Source of the DNA: Owenia fusiformis
Taxonomy: Eukaryota; Annelida; Polychaeta; Sabellida; Oweniidae
Assembly: GCA_903813345.2 (NCBI GenBank)
Contig: CAIIXF020000010.1
Span: forward strand, 17,807,181-17,871,180
DNA: 64,000 bases
Direction: 5' to 3'
Within the stretch, counting starts at the first letter, position 1. Each line of letters begins with the position of its first letter. The notes under the pieces are model-generated. The model ran no database searches. It saw only the letters and a program-made list of their open reading frames with translations, and was not told the origin of the DNA. Made by a program: the position numbers and the translations under genes. Below, piece after piece: positions 12,575 to 24,580 of the stretch.

Positions 12575-12980
12575 TATTATCCCATCGAACGAAGTTCGAA
12601 AGGATATAGGGAAGCCGTCCGCCAGTGCCTTCGTCCATCCGTCCGTTCGTTAGTCCGAATGATTTGATTCAAAATGTATAGGCTTATGCCTTGTGGATCA
12701 AGGCCTCTGCTCGAGAAGGAATTATCCATTTGGCCGCTCAATCCAATATTTTCATAAAAATGTAATCATTGATAACTCAAATACTAGTTTTGGATTTGGC
12801 TCAAATTTTATTTGCTGATGCTGAGAAACACAGGAGCTCTGCTTTCAAGATGGTAGCTGTATTGCAAAATGGCTGCCATTTTTCGTAAAAACATAATCTT
12901 GAATAACTCAAATACCAATTTATACGATGGTGCCAAGGGACATGGGAGGTCCGTTCAGCTATTCATCAAAACGTGTTTTG
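12575..12980 (+). repeat. Dispersed repeat with TATCCCATCGAACGAAGTTC end, copy 1
   Basis: The left edge reads TATCCCATCGAACGAAGTTC, then a (gtccgtcc)-like tract, then units containing AATGGCTGCCATTTT and ATAACTCAAATACCA. Similar blocks in inverted orientation are seen at 28005-28485 and about 60880-61285. No ORF. Confidence 0.5.
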
Positions 12981-13884
12981 TTCAGTGGAATTTGCTACTC
13001 CGTGGAATTACTTTTTTCTAGTTACTACTTGAACTCAAACCCGGGCTACACACAGAGCATCCGGCCCCGAAAATAACTGCCGCTGCTTGCCCGCAGCTTC
13101 TTCCGCAGCCTCTTGAACATAATTGTACATTGATATGCACTTGATCCCTATCTGTCTTGTGGAATTGATAGCAATTCACGACTTAAACAAAATAACTTCG
13201 GAGTCTTGTTGAATGCCGTCTACAATTAATACAAGTTTAATCTTTTCAACTTTCATTTCATCTAACAGTTTTGCCGTCGGGGACAGCTTCAGTGTTTGCA
13301 TATATCTTCAAAGGTTTTTGTAACCTGAAATAGATGCGATGAATGTTCCATCGGTATTAATGTTGGCTTGCCTGGCACTAAAGAAAACATTATGCAACAA
13401 ATATAATCAAACGTAAAACGTATTTGAATTAATGAGACACCATTATAAGATAGTCTTTGAGTGATGTTTTGTTACATCCTTGTTTTTATCAAAAAACTCA
13501 CTATTTTGTTTGATCCCCTTAAAAAGCCGTCCAGACTCTTATCGGAGAAAACACAATTGGCTTCAAATAAACTATTTAGATGAATTCAATTTTAGAATTG
13601 GTGATCAACTCGAGAGATAAACCATTCATCTTCATTACACGGCGTCTTTCCATTCATTTACTAGTTAAAAAAATAGAAGAAAAATGGTAACCAACAATTT
13701 AAAACTTTGTGGGTATCCAAAAGTGAATTTGCTAATTTACTCAGCGCCCTCTATAGCTAAGCTACACATTTCGGGTTGAATCATAATATATGTTGTTTGT
13801 GAAATGTGATATTTTGATATCAATAAAATGGATATTACGATGTAAACCATCAGTGCCATTCACTAAATTCATCTTTTCTTCCAG

Positions 13885-14834
13885 ATTCATCGCGGTAACA
13901 CAACCTATAAAGTACGTACAACATCAAACAGCAAAACGAGTATGGATAACTTTGCTGTTGGTTTGGATTATATCAATATGTATAGCGTCCCCTATAGCGT
14001 TCGGTATGAACTATAGCAAAGACAGACGGGACGATAGCTGCTCATTTTACAATTCTGATTTCATTATTTATTCTTCCTTGGGCTCATTTTATATCCCAGC
14101 TATAATAATGGTGATTCTTTACGCACGGATATTCAGAGTGATTAGACTTCGAAGTCAACGAATAGCTAGAAAAATAAGGGGTGAGGTAAAGAACAGTCCC
14201 CCTGAAGTAAAGGTAGATGGTTCGGAGAAGAATGGACTTGGGGCGAGTCATCATTCACTGCTGTCGATGGCGAACCCTTCTCCGTGTCCATCGCCATCCA
14301 CGGACAGGCGTGGTGGAATAAACAACAATATATCCACAAGTAGTGGTAGTAATGAACCAAGCCCAAAGATAACTCCAAAATGGCAGCTTTCAGAAGCTAA
14401 AAACTTCTTAGAATTTCCAAGTCTAGGCAACGAGGCTTCGCTAAGGAACGCTGTATCAGAAGTGAACTTGTGTAGTTGTGGTGACGGTAATAGCCCCGTG
14501 TGGGTTCGCCGTAATAAAGGGGTGCACTTTGGAACTAGTAAAATCCAATCATTTGATAACAAATCTTACGATTTATCACCCATTGATCCTCGGTTAGGAT
14601 TAAATGAACTTAGCTCAACAGGTCTATCAATTCCCAAAAGCAATGGAATTTTGACGAATGGACATTTAAAGGCACCAGAAAATACTATTAACCGAACTAC
14701 GTCATTATCGCGACTGTCTTTCTTTCCTAAGCTTCCAAAGAAGAAACGGAATAACGAGAAAGCAAAATACAGAAAGGAAAAGGCCGCTCAAAGAAAGGAG
14801 AGAAAAGCAACAAAAACACTGGCCATTGTCTTAG
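13885..14834 (+). CDS. D2-like dopamine receptor A, coding exon 3 (ICL2, TM4, ECL2, TM5, ICL3, start of TM6)
   Basis: After acceptor ttccag| the single base a completes Arg, giving DRF in place of DRY, then FIAVTQPIKY as in invertebrate D2-like receptors. The exon adds 316 codons: TM4 (about residues 20-41 of the exon, with VWIIS and SPIAFG), ECL2 with its Cys near residue 52 (DSCSFYNSDF), and TM5 with YSSLGSFYIP, whose three serines match the catechol-contacting positions. ICL3 is about 220 residues, rich in Ser, Pro and Asn (PSPCPSPSTDRR) and strongly basic at both ends. It ends in KERKATKTLAIVL, with the acidic 6.30 residue of the ionic lock. The donor is ttag|gtattt, phase 1. The open frame upstream of 13885 is intron. 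A long ICL3 with basic ends favours Gi/o coupling, an inference from the family. Confidence 0.9.
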
Positions 14835-16477
14835 GTATTTATCACTTATTTGTACGTTAGTAAGTACTTACATGTATATAACTCTTTACCCACCAGTTGT
14901 ATGGTCTGTTCAATTAAATTGCTTTATTCATTTTCTAATCATATATACATTAACTGAATGCCATTGTTTCCCAATTTAGTTTCTTATGCTCTAAACACTG
15001 ACATCTATTTGTTCAAAGCAAGTATTTTTAGAAAAGTATAGGCTTCATCTCTTAATCTTGATTTGTGAAAAAAGATGTCTTCCTAATCTACATTATATAT
15101 ATATACACACACATTTACACTCTGTGGTAAATAAATATATTTGGGATAGATGTCATACAATACCAAACCACCATCGGATTTAATTGGTTATGACAGTAAC
15201 TATATTTTATCATTACTTTATATAGTGGGGGGCTAAGTGAGCACTGTTTTGAGGATAGTGTGCGACTGTACGTGTTAAACATGGTCTCCGGTTGAGTATG
15301 AAGGTGTGATGAAATTAGCAGTAATAAGTTCGTTTAAACCAATTGAGAGTACCTTAACTTCTCTAATAATGCAAACTAGGGACTACTGATCGAATCATTA
15401 TTTAAGGTATCATCTGGCATGGAGTGGTAAGCATATTGTGATGACATCTGATTAATGAGTCAATATGTTTCTTTGCATTCCAAAAAAACTTTAGAAAATG
15501 TAAATTAATTAAATCGTATTGTATTTGAGGTATAAATCCAAGGTTGTCTATAAAATAGGCAAAATATATAAAAACTCATGTTTGTTGACAAATTATAAAG
15601 AAGGTAATAATCTTTATTAGTATTATATAATATTACATAATCTTACACAATCGATTACATAACCATTATTATATGTGCAACAAAAGAATATGCACAGCCT
15701 TACCTTACCTTGAGAATCGATTCCTATTTAAACTGATTATATTATCATAGAACCCTCATTACATTTACATAATTCAGAAATGAAAAGTTCATACAATACC
15801 TTATGTTATCTCAAAGGAATTTTGAAATAGGTTCATTGCATTGGGTAATGATTAATAGGTTCATTGGGTAAGGATTTTATTAGGTTCTTATATGTATCAT
15901 TCCTATGTTATGCATCAGTCCCATCTAACACACGGGTTTTTATTTGAAAAGAAATGCATGTTGTACAATACGGAGGATCTGCTACATGTAAAGAGAGCTT
16001 GCACTGGTCGTGTTCAGCCCTGCTCTTCCCAGTATTTATTTGCACGATTGCGTATAAAGGTATGAGGAAAATGGTTGTCATCTGGTCCTTGGGGAAAGTA
16101 ATGAGAGAGGGACAATATAACCCCAGGGAAGAGAATTTAACACGTTTACCTACAAGTTATCAAGGAGGCTAGTTACACGTTTTAAAGAGAACTTGTACGT
16201 GAGCGTGTCATATTTCGACTCTACTGTAGGGATTACTGCCACGCTCTCAATTCATTTTTTCAATGGACCTATTTACAAGTATGCCCCGTATGCCTTTATA
16301 CTCGATTGGCCAGGTGAATAGTACAAATGGGAGAACTAATTCACAGAGGACCATGATTATACACGTTCACGTACAAATTTTAAAAAACGTGTATCTTAAC
16401 CTCCCTGTTCACTCTTATGAAATGACTACTTGACGTCTCAGGGATAATTACAGGTTTGTTGTATTTGTTTCTTGCAG
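14835..16477 (+). other. Intron 3 of receptor A (phase 1)
   Basis: A 1.6-kb intron from donor gtattt to acceptor tttcttgcag. It contains a short (ta)n(ca)n run near 15095-15113 and one MITE at 16161-16407. Nothing else is recognisable between 14835 and 16160. Confidence 0.8.
16161..16407. mobile_element. MITE with ACACGTTTT inverted ends, copy in intron 3
   Basis: Left end AAGGAGGCTAGTTACACGTT followed by gaacttgtacgtgag; right end AAAAAACGTGTATCTTAACC followed by tccctg, which is its imperfect inverse. Related to the intron 2 element at 11718-11956. Its right edge lies only about 70 bp before the exon 4 acceptor. Confidence 0.6.
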
Positions 16478-16716
16478 GTGTGTTTCTGCTGTGCTGGGTG
16501 CCGTTCTTCACGTACAATAACGTCAATGCCGTGTGCATTCGCTACGAACTACACGAGAAACCGGAATGTCAAATAGACTTGCACCTCTTTAGCTTTTTCA
16601 CCTGGCTTGGTTATATTAACAGCTTTCTTAATCCTATGATTTATACCATATTTAACACGGAGTTCAGGAAAGCGTTCCGACATCTCATCAGAAAACCGTG
16701 TTCACACATCAGGTAA
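16478..16716 (+). CDS. D2-like dopamine receptor A, terminal coding exon (TM6, ECL3, TM7, tail)
   Basis: The exon starts after cttgcag| and reads (G)VFLLCWVPFF, completing TM6 with the CW(V)P toggle motif. An Asn sits at the position of 6.55, where vertebrate D2 has His. ECL3 has two cysteines (CIRYELHEKPEC) that can form the usual loop disulfide. TM7 reads FTWLGYINSFLNPMIYTIF with the NPxxY-type motif, followed by helix 8 (NTEFRKAFRHLIRK). The tail is only about 8 residues beyond helix 8 (KPCSHIR) before TAA at 16714-16716. A very short tail is typical of D2-like receptors; here the family's terminal Cys is replaced by a Cys four residues from the end. The exon is 78 codons plus stop. Confidence 0.92.
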
Positions 16717-17101
16717 CCATGGTAACTTAAGTGACCCGTTAAGTAAAACAAGTAACTTGACATGAGTGTGAACTGCAAATGAAGGAATTATAGATTCACG
16801 AAATGGCCAAAACAGAAGGTCAACCGATCCTGATAATTCAAAAAGCCGGTAGCGAAAGTGGATCTCGTTACAATATTGGAAATTCCTGATAATTCTTTGA
16901 ATTGGTGGGAATTCAAAAGAAAAATCTTGAATTTATTAAATTGTAATCTGTATCAAATTGAGTTCATGAATTGAGCCCACGAGTGGGGCGTGGGGAGTCG
17001 ACGATACCATATCAAGTAAATATTTGAAATATGTGGAGTGATTTCATACTTACTGTGATAGAACCGAGCTGAAATGTTAACTCTCAACACCAACGTATGA
17101 C

Positions 17102-17107
17102 AATAAA
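17102..17107 (+). terminator. Candidate polyadenylation signal for receptor A
   Basis: First canonical AATAAA after the stop codon, 386 bases downstream. Further AATAAA hexamers lie near 17270 and at 17358, so the true site is uncertain. With no transcript data, the 3' UTR length cannot be fixed. Confidence 0.3.
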
Positions 17108-18721
17108 AAGGGCGATCATTTCGGAAGTTTTCATTGAAAAAATGTTACATTCTACTAGAATACTTTTAACGTCAAAGATCAAAGCCCTGTATACAAATAT
17201 AAATATACGTAATGTTTATTGAAGCATGATCCCATAAAACATGTATATTTTGAAGAGAAGACATCATACTAATAAATGATCTAATTGCTATTTGATGTTT
17301 ATTTTAGTATTTGTATTGTTTTGGATTCTCAATAGTTGTTTTCAAATCAACGTTACAAATAAAATTGGACAACTTTTAAATAAATTTAAACCTGAGTTTG
17401 ATGTTTAAAAACGCTAAACAATATAGAAGGTACACAGTTATGACGAAATAAACTCGAAATTAATTAAAAGAGATTATCGTTTTTGATATTTTCAAGCATT
17501 TTAGATAGCAAAATAAGTCTAAAATAAGAATTCGGTTCAGATGTGGGAGAAGTTGATGACCGACAAATCTATTATTTCCCTAAAACAACAACGTGCAGTA
17601 TTTTTTGATAATTCAAATAAATTACCCTTGGGCCATATTAGGAGAGATCTTATTATGAGAAGATCCCGTGCGCGTCATTAATGTCACGATCTAATTGATC
17701 ACAGTATTGTTATCATTCGCTCACAGCTAGATCAAAAATAGAATGAACTTGACAGTAGGCTGTCTACATTCGAGCTTGTCCAATTTTTGTCCTTTTTACC
17801 TGAAAACTCTTCAGACTCATCCAGAAATAAAACATCAATCTCTTCTAAACAAACGATGTGTCTTTATACATTTATTCTCTTCATTTACTTGACCGCCAAG
17901 CTTTACGAGAGATGATCAATAAGTAATGGACGTTTTGTAACGCAGACGCTCATATCTAAACCTGGTATTTCTTTGATTTTCCAACATTGTATGTTCAATG
18001 GAAGCATCACCCATTTGTCAATCGATCCTGAGTTTAAATTAAATTCCTCAACATTCTATATCAACTTATTGTTACGGTAATTTGTCAAGTATTTTGTGTA
18101 TTTCTATATAAAAAGCGTTGATTTCTCACTTATCAGCCCTCGTTGCTAGTAACAATCTGGAGATAGCCACCGATTTATTCGGTAATAGTCAAGGTTCTTT
18201 TTGTTTTAATCAAAACTAAGATTAGATCTAAAATCCAAAAATAGCATGACCGCCGAAACGAACTCGGTTAGATATGGTTCACAACCCCGGGTTTATTTTT
18301 CCTCTACAAAAATAACATTTACTTTAGCTAGTTGACGATAATTGGAAAACGTCACCCAGGCGATTGAAAACATTGCACTCGTTTGTCTACACTACACCAA
18401 CAAATGTTTATCAACATAACATAATTTATTGGACCTTGTGTATGCCTTCATGTTTAAAGATTTTCAAATATTCATCAATGTCAAATCAAAAGTTTTCAAT
18501 TGTCAAAAGTTTCCAAATGAGGTAGGTGTATAGATCGAGGGGAAGCTGAAATAAAACAATTAAAAAGGTTTTACATGCTATCCAATTGAGAGCAAGGATT
18601 ACCAAATATTTGACGGGGGGTGTTCATTTATATGTTGGAATACCAGAGGCAGCATATATATAATAGTATCAGAATAGTGGTAGATCGATCAATGAGGTTC
18701 TGGTATATACAGCACGGGAAA

Positions 18722-18950
18722 CAAGGTTCGATTACATCCTATCCACATTGCTGAAATAAATAGGGTTTTGAAAGTGAGAAGCACTCGATGATTATTCAAT
18801 ACTAGTTATTAGTATTTTCTAAACGGTTAATGTATGCCTCTAGCATAACTTGCCTTTAATTGGACACATTGTGTAAAGAATTGATTTTTCACGTTGAGAA
18901 ATAACTGTGATCAAGGAAAACTATTCAGCAACACAACGTTACCTAGAATA
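18722..18950 (+). repeat. Dispersed repeat, possible tRNA-derived SINE, copy 1
   Basis: It matches 24026-24580 in the same orientation (ATAGGGTTTTGAAAGTGAGA, ATGATTATTCAATACTAGTT, GTGTAAAGAATTGATTTTTC). The left edge contains GGTTCGATTAC, which resembles a Pol III B box, so a tRNA-derived SINE is possible. No convincing A box is seen, and the class remains open. Confidence 0.5.
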
Positions 18951-19102
18951 TGATTAAGTTCAGATTTGTAGCTACGAGGGCTGTTCAAGAAGTTTTACAC
19001 AAAAATGTCTACCTGTACAAATAATACGCAATCTTGTTCCTATTTTTAGATGTATGCCACAACCCCATTCCCTTACTCTGTTAAGGTTTAATTGAAATTA
19101 TA

Positions 19103-19279
19103 CGAATAGTGACTGCCATGAAGAGGGAAATAGTGCAAGATATTTTTCCCGAGGTAATATCCTGTCAACTGACATGTTCCCGAGGCTGCAGGTTGAGGGA
19201 ACATGTCAGTGGACAGGATATTCCCGAGGGGAAACATTAACACTATTTTTCCCCGAAAATATGACAGTCACTATTTGTT
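19103..19279. mobile_element. Palindromic MITE with AATAGTGACTG ends
   Basis: Outer ends AATAGTGACTGCCAT and ATGACAGTCACTATT are inverted. Inside, ATCCTGTCAACTGACATGTT plus ccc pairs with its inverse at one mismatch, a 23-bp stem around a 15-base loop that starts gagg. The sequence ttcccgagg...attcccgagggg extends the symmetry. It resembles the palindrome at 59085-59148 in design. Confidence 0.7.
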
Positions 19280-22200
19280 TTATTATATACCCCATATTCA
19301 GGGAAGATAAAATGTACTAATGACTAGTCACATGACCTAACCAGTGATAAGTACACTTCATCTTCCCTGTTAGCAGGGATTTAGGACTTTCCAATCAATA
19401 TTAGTTCATCTATTTCATATCATGTGACCATGAATAAGCCAATGAGCATCTAGAATACATATATCATGAATACTTATAACAACATTCTTCGGATGTGATA
19501 GCTACAAGGATGATAGCGTATTCTCCATACCATTTTGGTCAATTCTACCTCAATCGAATTTAGCTTTAATTAATATAATATAGTAAATACTTCCGTTACA
19601 AAAATTACATCATTTATCAAGAGAGTTCAGCAAACATCTCAACAAATTGTTGACCGTTTTAAGCACGAAGGTCTTGTATCATACAGGCTTTGATTGATGG
19701 TGGGAGTCCGATTTGAAAAGCAGTAGAATTGCCTTAAATTTACGAACTATCAAAGGCACTAGCGGATTTTCAAACGATAAACTCATTATTAATCATAAGT
19801 GGAAGTAAAAAAAGAGTCCTAATGAAAATGGAAAATATTAGCGATTTAGCATGCGAGTGTCATATTCATCAGTACATTTTGACACCATGCATTTGATGAC
19901 TCAACTTTGCAATGATTTACTATTCTGAGATAAAAATGGGAAACTGTTGAGGGTAAAAGTAGTTAAGTGGGGAAAACAAAACATACATAACATACTACTA
20001 TAGTACGAATAGGAGGGCTCAGACATAACCAAGGAACTTGATAGAAATGCAATACATTCATTGCCACAAAGGAATACTATCTATATGAAATACTCGTAAA
20101 AGTTAGTACACATAACATATACATTATGTACACATACATAGAAATTACAGAAAATACATAATGCCGAATTGCATTTACAGTAGCTTATCAAGACATTCTT
20201 AGAATCAATAGAATTTAATGACTTCTTATGAGCCATTTATGTTCTCTTGTGCCAGTTGATTCAAGTTTAATATGTAACTATGTATTAATTCATTCAAATG
20301 TACCATAGGAAGTACATTGCTTATGGTTCTAAACATTCATTTATCCATAGTAAAATCTCCTCTCTTTAGAAGCATATGTGCATACATTTCTGCAAAAGAA
20401 AATAATTTCCAAAGCATCCATCTTATATACGAGAATCTGTAATCTAACCTAACAGTTAACCGAAATTACAAGCAGAACTAGAGTTAAACATGTCTATATA
20501 GTTATCAAAATATTTAACTCAAAATTACGGCTTCCTATGGTGGTGAAGTACATAAAGAAAGCCTGTTTAATTGTCCAGTTAAGAAGGGATTGTGATTTAC
20601 GTTTACATTTGGCTTTTATTTACGGAATATAGACCGAATAGCAGGGGTAATATCGTCGAATACACCCCGCAGGGCTAGGCACAAACGTTTTCTGCCTGCC
20701 TGCTGTTATGACGTCACACATTACTCATATCACCAGGAGTTTGTTCGCGAATATGCCCCGGGTGAAATGATGACTTTGTTCACAAAGGCGTGAATACAGT
20801 CATGTTCGAACTAAAACTATTACCCACTAGCACTTCATTTTAAAAATAAGGATATCACTACAATGAGTAATATCTAGTGGATGCATTAGCTAATGACTAA
20901 TAAATGAGCCAGACTCCATGGTTATATAGAATCTACTCTGCCCGATGGCTCCAAAACGTTCCATTAACGTGGATATTGAGGTTAGAAATACTTTAAAACA
21001 TAATTCTACATACGAGGTGGCCCATACATTATAGTAAGTTCGCCCCAAAATTTATTTGATAAAGAGTGACCAGATTGTAGTGTTAATGTTGGGTTATAAC
21101 ATATAGATTTGTGGTTACCATACAGTAGTGACCACAAAAAGTATGGACTCGTCCATGAGCTGATTTTTCTAAGAGCTCTAAATATGGAGTCGGTTGTCCA
21201 GGTGTCCGCCACAAAAACCAAATCCTGCATAGTGTTCCTTCATACTGGTTTAATTGGCTAATTCAAATCGGATGCGGTAAAAAAACCAACGCCAATTTGC
21301 GAACGTTCCGGGTATTACGTTCGCCCTTGGTTGGTAAACACAATTTGCCACGAGTGGAACCAATGATCCAAACAATCGTCGTATATATCCTGTATCCAAA
21401 TGACCTCCGTGACTCGGCTATGCCTCACATAAATATAGTGAACTCCACTTCAATCTACGCAGGTAGACGATGCTCGGTGATCAAGGCCTCGTTTTGAACA
21501 GCTTCGCATGGCTGCAACACGTTAACTATCTCCAACTTGGTGATAAGCAACCAGCAAAGAAGACATTCATAGTTCAGATAATTTTCAAGGAATAACGTAT
21601 CACTGCTTATGGCTCACCCCGTAGATCTGCGATAACAATATTTGATTGTTCGAGAGAAACAACCGATGAAATGCAATGTTTTATACTCTTATATGAGCGA
21701 AACCATATTTTAGATGAATATATAAATACGTGTACTGCAAACAAACTATATCATAATAATTTCATTATTTCATATAACAAATGTTTGTAAACTACGCGTA
21801 AAACACAATAGCTGCTAAGTGTAATAAAACAGCAGGCATCTTAGTCTGAAGTGATTTTATGGACATTTTTGCGTAATACATGCTGCTAATATGTCTTATA
21901 CCCACTACTTGCTATTGTTTTCTGGATCCAGTTTAATGAATATTTGAGTTTGTGATAGAAAAAAGATAAAGCAGTCGACACAATTATGCGTGTGTTAAAT
22001 CAGGGACTATTATGTAATGTGTCTTTTAATCTGGAATAAAAGAAAACAATGAAACCTTTTGAAAAATTTTGTCCAACCCTGGAAATGCAACTGATGTTTT
22101 ACGACTCTCTATCAACGTCACGAGGAAAATGTAAATGTAATGATTTATGAGCAAAATAGAGTTATAAATAGACACTTCAACCAGACTTAAAACTTTAGAT

Positions 22201-23353
22201 ACTTTGATTTGAAAAGATTTTGAAGTTTATCTTGTTGGTAAAATGTATTTCTAACTCGGATTTCAAAGGGCTTTATTAGATCACAGAACAGAATCCAAAA
22301 CTAAAAATGGTGTGACAAAACGATCCCGTGATGAGTGATTCAAATAAATTTGCTTTACACTGTTGAATGGTTATATATTATTAGAACTATTTCTTAAATG
22401 ATATCACCTAAGAAATAGTTCAGATTATCATTTACTTGATAATTGAACGCCCACCTCCAGTGTATTAATTTGTAATAAGGAAGAAGTTGCATATGTATTC
22501 AATAAAATACGAAGCTCTCATAAAATCTGTTATCCTAATTGCTCAGCCAGGGTCAGAGGACATTAATGTCAGCAGAATTTCTTTAAAGAGGCTTTGTTCA
22601 GGTGAGAGATTTCGCAACTCACTTACAATGTGTTTATTATTCCCGTATAACGTATAATTTGTGAAGAGTTTCATTACGTCATCATTTATTGTGCAGGTCT
22701 ATATGTCTGTCTTTCGGCCACTTTCCGCACATTTGGTACAAAGCAATTAATATGTTTTGGGGGTCTTTAAATACAAATTAGACGAAATTAGATAATTGTT
22801 GATGCTATGAGGTGTGTAAGTAGACACAGCCTCATGAAGACTAATATTCAATAAAGCATTTCAAATATATAAATATATAAAAGTAAATTAAATCGTGATT
22901 ATTACTGCCAATATCCCCACATCATAGTATATGTAAAAATGATATATAATAACAACCACGTAACAGACATAACGTATCAGAGAACTACTGATACATAACA
23001 GCACCATCGTTTACTTCCGCAAGAGCTATCTTAGCGTTTATATTAATCATTTTTATACTCTTCTTTCCGGTGGCGTAACAATCAGATCAATCGATTTTTA
23101 TATAACCTATTGTAATATGCCTCTCGGGTCAGGGTGTAAAGCTTGGCATTTGGAATCAACACGAATAATACTGAGGCAATGTTGTTGGTAAAAATGGAAA
23201 AACATGAAAATATAAGCCAGGAGATATAAAATAGAAAATAATACCTAGTAATCCTATAATTCTATTAGGTGTAACTTTTCACTCTAACTTTGTGCACATG
23301 ACAAATGAGGTTTATAATGATTAATGCCAACGATTTATAAATATACGTATATA

Positions 23354-23880
23354 CAGGGTGGGCAAAAAACGCCACCCTTTTCAAGACACTGTAACTTTTT
23401 CATTTGCGTACCAAATTTACAGTTATATAGTTCAAAGGGTCCTAGGTAATACAATACAACAATGTAACAAGTCCTTCAACTCGGATTGTATTTGATATAA
23501 AAGACAAGTTCAATTGGTCCACCACCCTCTTTGATGATAGCCTTAAGTCTTACTCGCCATGCTGCCATAGCGGTATCAATGAAATGATGACTAAGTTTCT
23601 TTCAACCTGTCTTAATTGCCAGCTTAAGTTGAGCAAGAGATTGGGTGCCTTTATAACAACGTTCCTAAATACCTCACCTCAGGATGGGTTTCAAAACTCC
23701 ATATCATTTTTCTCCGTAGACTATCCTGCGAATGGAGATCAAAATCCTACGAAATTAGTCATTTTATTATCAAATTTTAGTAATATTTCTTCTGATTGCA
23801 ACCAATCAAAATCTTTGGATTTCTTGATGAGTTCATTCGGTGGCTGTCGTCTTAGCTTAGACTAATGCTTTGCCAACCGC
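23354..23880 (-). mobile_element. Decayed Tc1/mariner-like transposon, 3' part
   Basis: A terminal CAGGGTGGGCAAAAAACGCC at 23354, preceded by TA, marks one end. Reading the minus strand inward gives broken frames that resemble the C-terminal part of a Tc1/mariner-like transposase: SLAQLKLAIK, then DTAMAAWRVRLKAIIKEGGG followed by PIELVF, at about 23660-23510. Stops and frameshifts interrupt it and no catalytic motif survives. The other end was not found, so the right boundary is a guess. Confidence 0.5.
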
Positions 23881-24025
23881 AGTGAAGTGATACACTGTAG
23901 GCTACTCGGACTGCCATGGGAGTTTGGGTGGGTATGGCACACCGATAACTTATAACTATTTCAATTGTTCAAACACATGTTCAACATCTAGTACAATGTC
24001 CTGACATAAACAGAATGGAACACGG

Positions 24026-24580
24026 CCGTTCGATTATATTCTAGTCACATTGCTGGAATAAATAGGGTTTTGAAAGTGAGAAGAACTTGATGATTATCCA
24101 ATACTAGTTATTAGTATATTCTAAATGATTAATGTATGCTTCTAGCATAACTTGCTTTTGCCAGTTTTTTTTCTTTTTTTCTTTCTTTCTTTGTTTCTCA
24201 TTTTTCTCCCAGTTTTCTCGCCAAATAGAGGCGTTTACTTTTACATGCTTCTGGGATGATGGGCAATTAGGCCAGAGATTAAGAACTAGGTCAACTGTTC
24301 CTGTCGTCATTTGTCATATCTGATTTGATATCTGATAGTCCTACCGATTTTGAGATATGGTGTCCGGAGAATACAATATAGTAAGTTTAGATTATAACCA
24401 TTTTGAAATTTTGCCTGCCTGCCCATCCGCCTGCCTGCCTGCAATCTGGAGTCTTAAAATGAACTTGTTCAATTTCATCTGTCTAGTTCAGTATATTATT
24501 TATTGTGCAAAGAATTGATTTTCCACGTTGAAAAATACCTGCGATCAAAGAGAACTATTGTGCAACACGAAATTCACCTA
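24026..24580 (+). repeat. Dispersed repeat copy 2, split by a ~340-bp insertion
   Basis: 24026-24160 and 24503-24580 together correspond to 18722-18950. Between them lies about 340 bp absent from copy 1, holding a ttttctttctttcttt pyrimidine tract (24163-24197) and a (gcctgcct)n run (24410-24445). The ORFs here on both strands come from these tracts. Confidence 0.5.

Larger units (their letters stand above)
9524..13884 (+). other. Intron 2 of receptor A (phase 2)
   Basis: A 4.4-kb intron from donor gtataa to acceptor ttcttccag. It contains a GTCC-rich repeated element (9940-10620), an inverted-repeat MITE (11718-11956) and a dispersed repeat with gtccg runs (12575-12980). The remaining stretches (10650-11700, 11960-12570 and 13000-13880) show nothing I can assign. 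Confidence 0.8.
16717..23353. other. Non-coding region downstream of receptor A
   Basis: About 6.6 kb of AT-rich sequence that includes the 3' UTR. Apart from the palindromic element at 19103-19279 and the repeat at 18722-18950, I see no gene, RNA or clear repeat. Around 21012-21060 a TACGAGGTGGCCCATACA sequence looks like a mariner-type end, but no partner was found. Short ORFs at 21006-21497 have no recognisable protein. Confidence 0.6.

Noticed and set aside
13790-13884. ATG at 13790 as the start of receptor A's main ORF
   Set aside because: A clear acceptor at 13884 completes Arg of the DR(F) motif from exon 2. Residues before it resemble no receptor sequence and are intronic read-through.
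14166-14562. Minus-strand ORFs of 70 and 103 codons opposite receptor A exon 3
   Set aside because: Antisense shadows of the receptor's ICL3 coding sequence.
21006-21497. Two ORFs near a TACGAGGTGGCCC end as a mariner transposase
   Set aside because: Neither translation gives recognisable transposase motifs and no partner terminal repeat was found.
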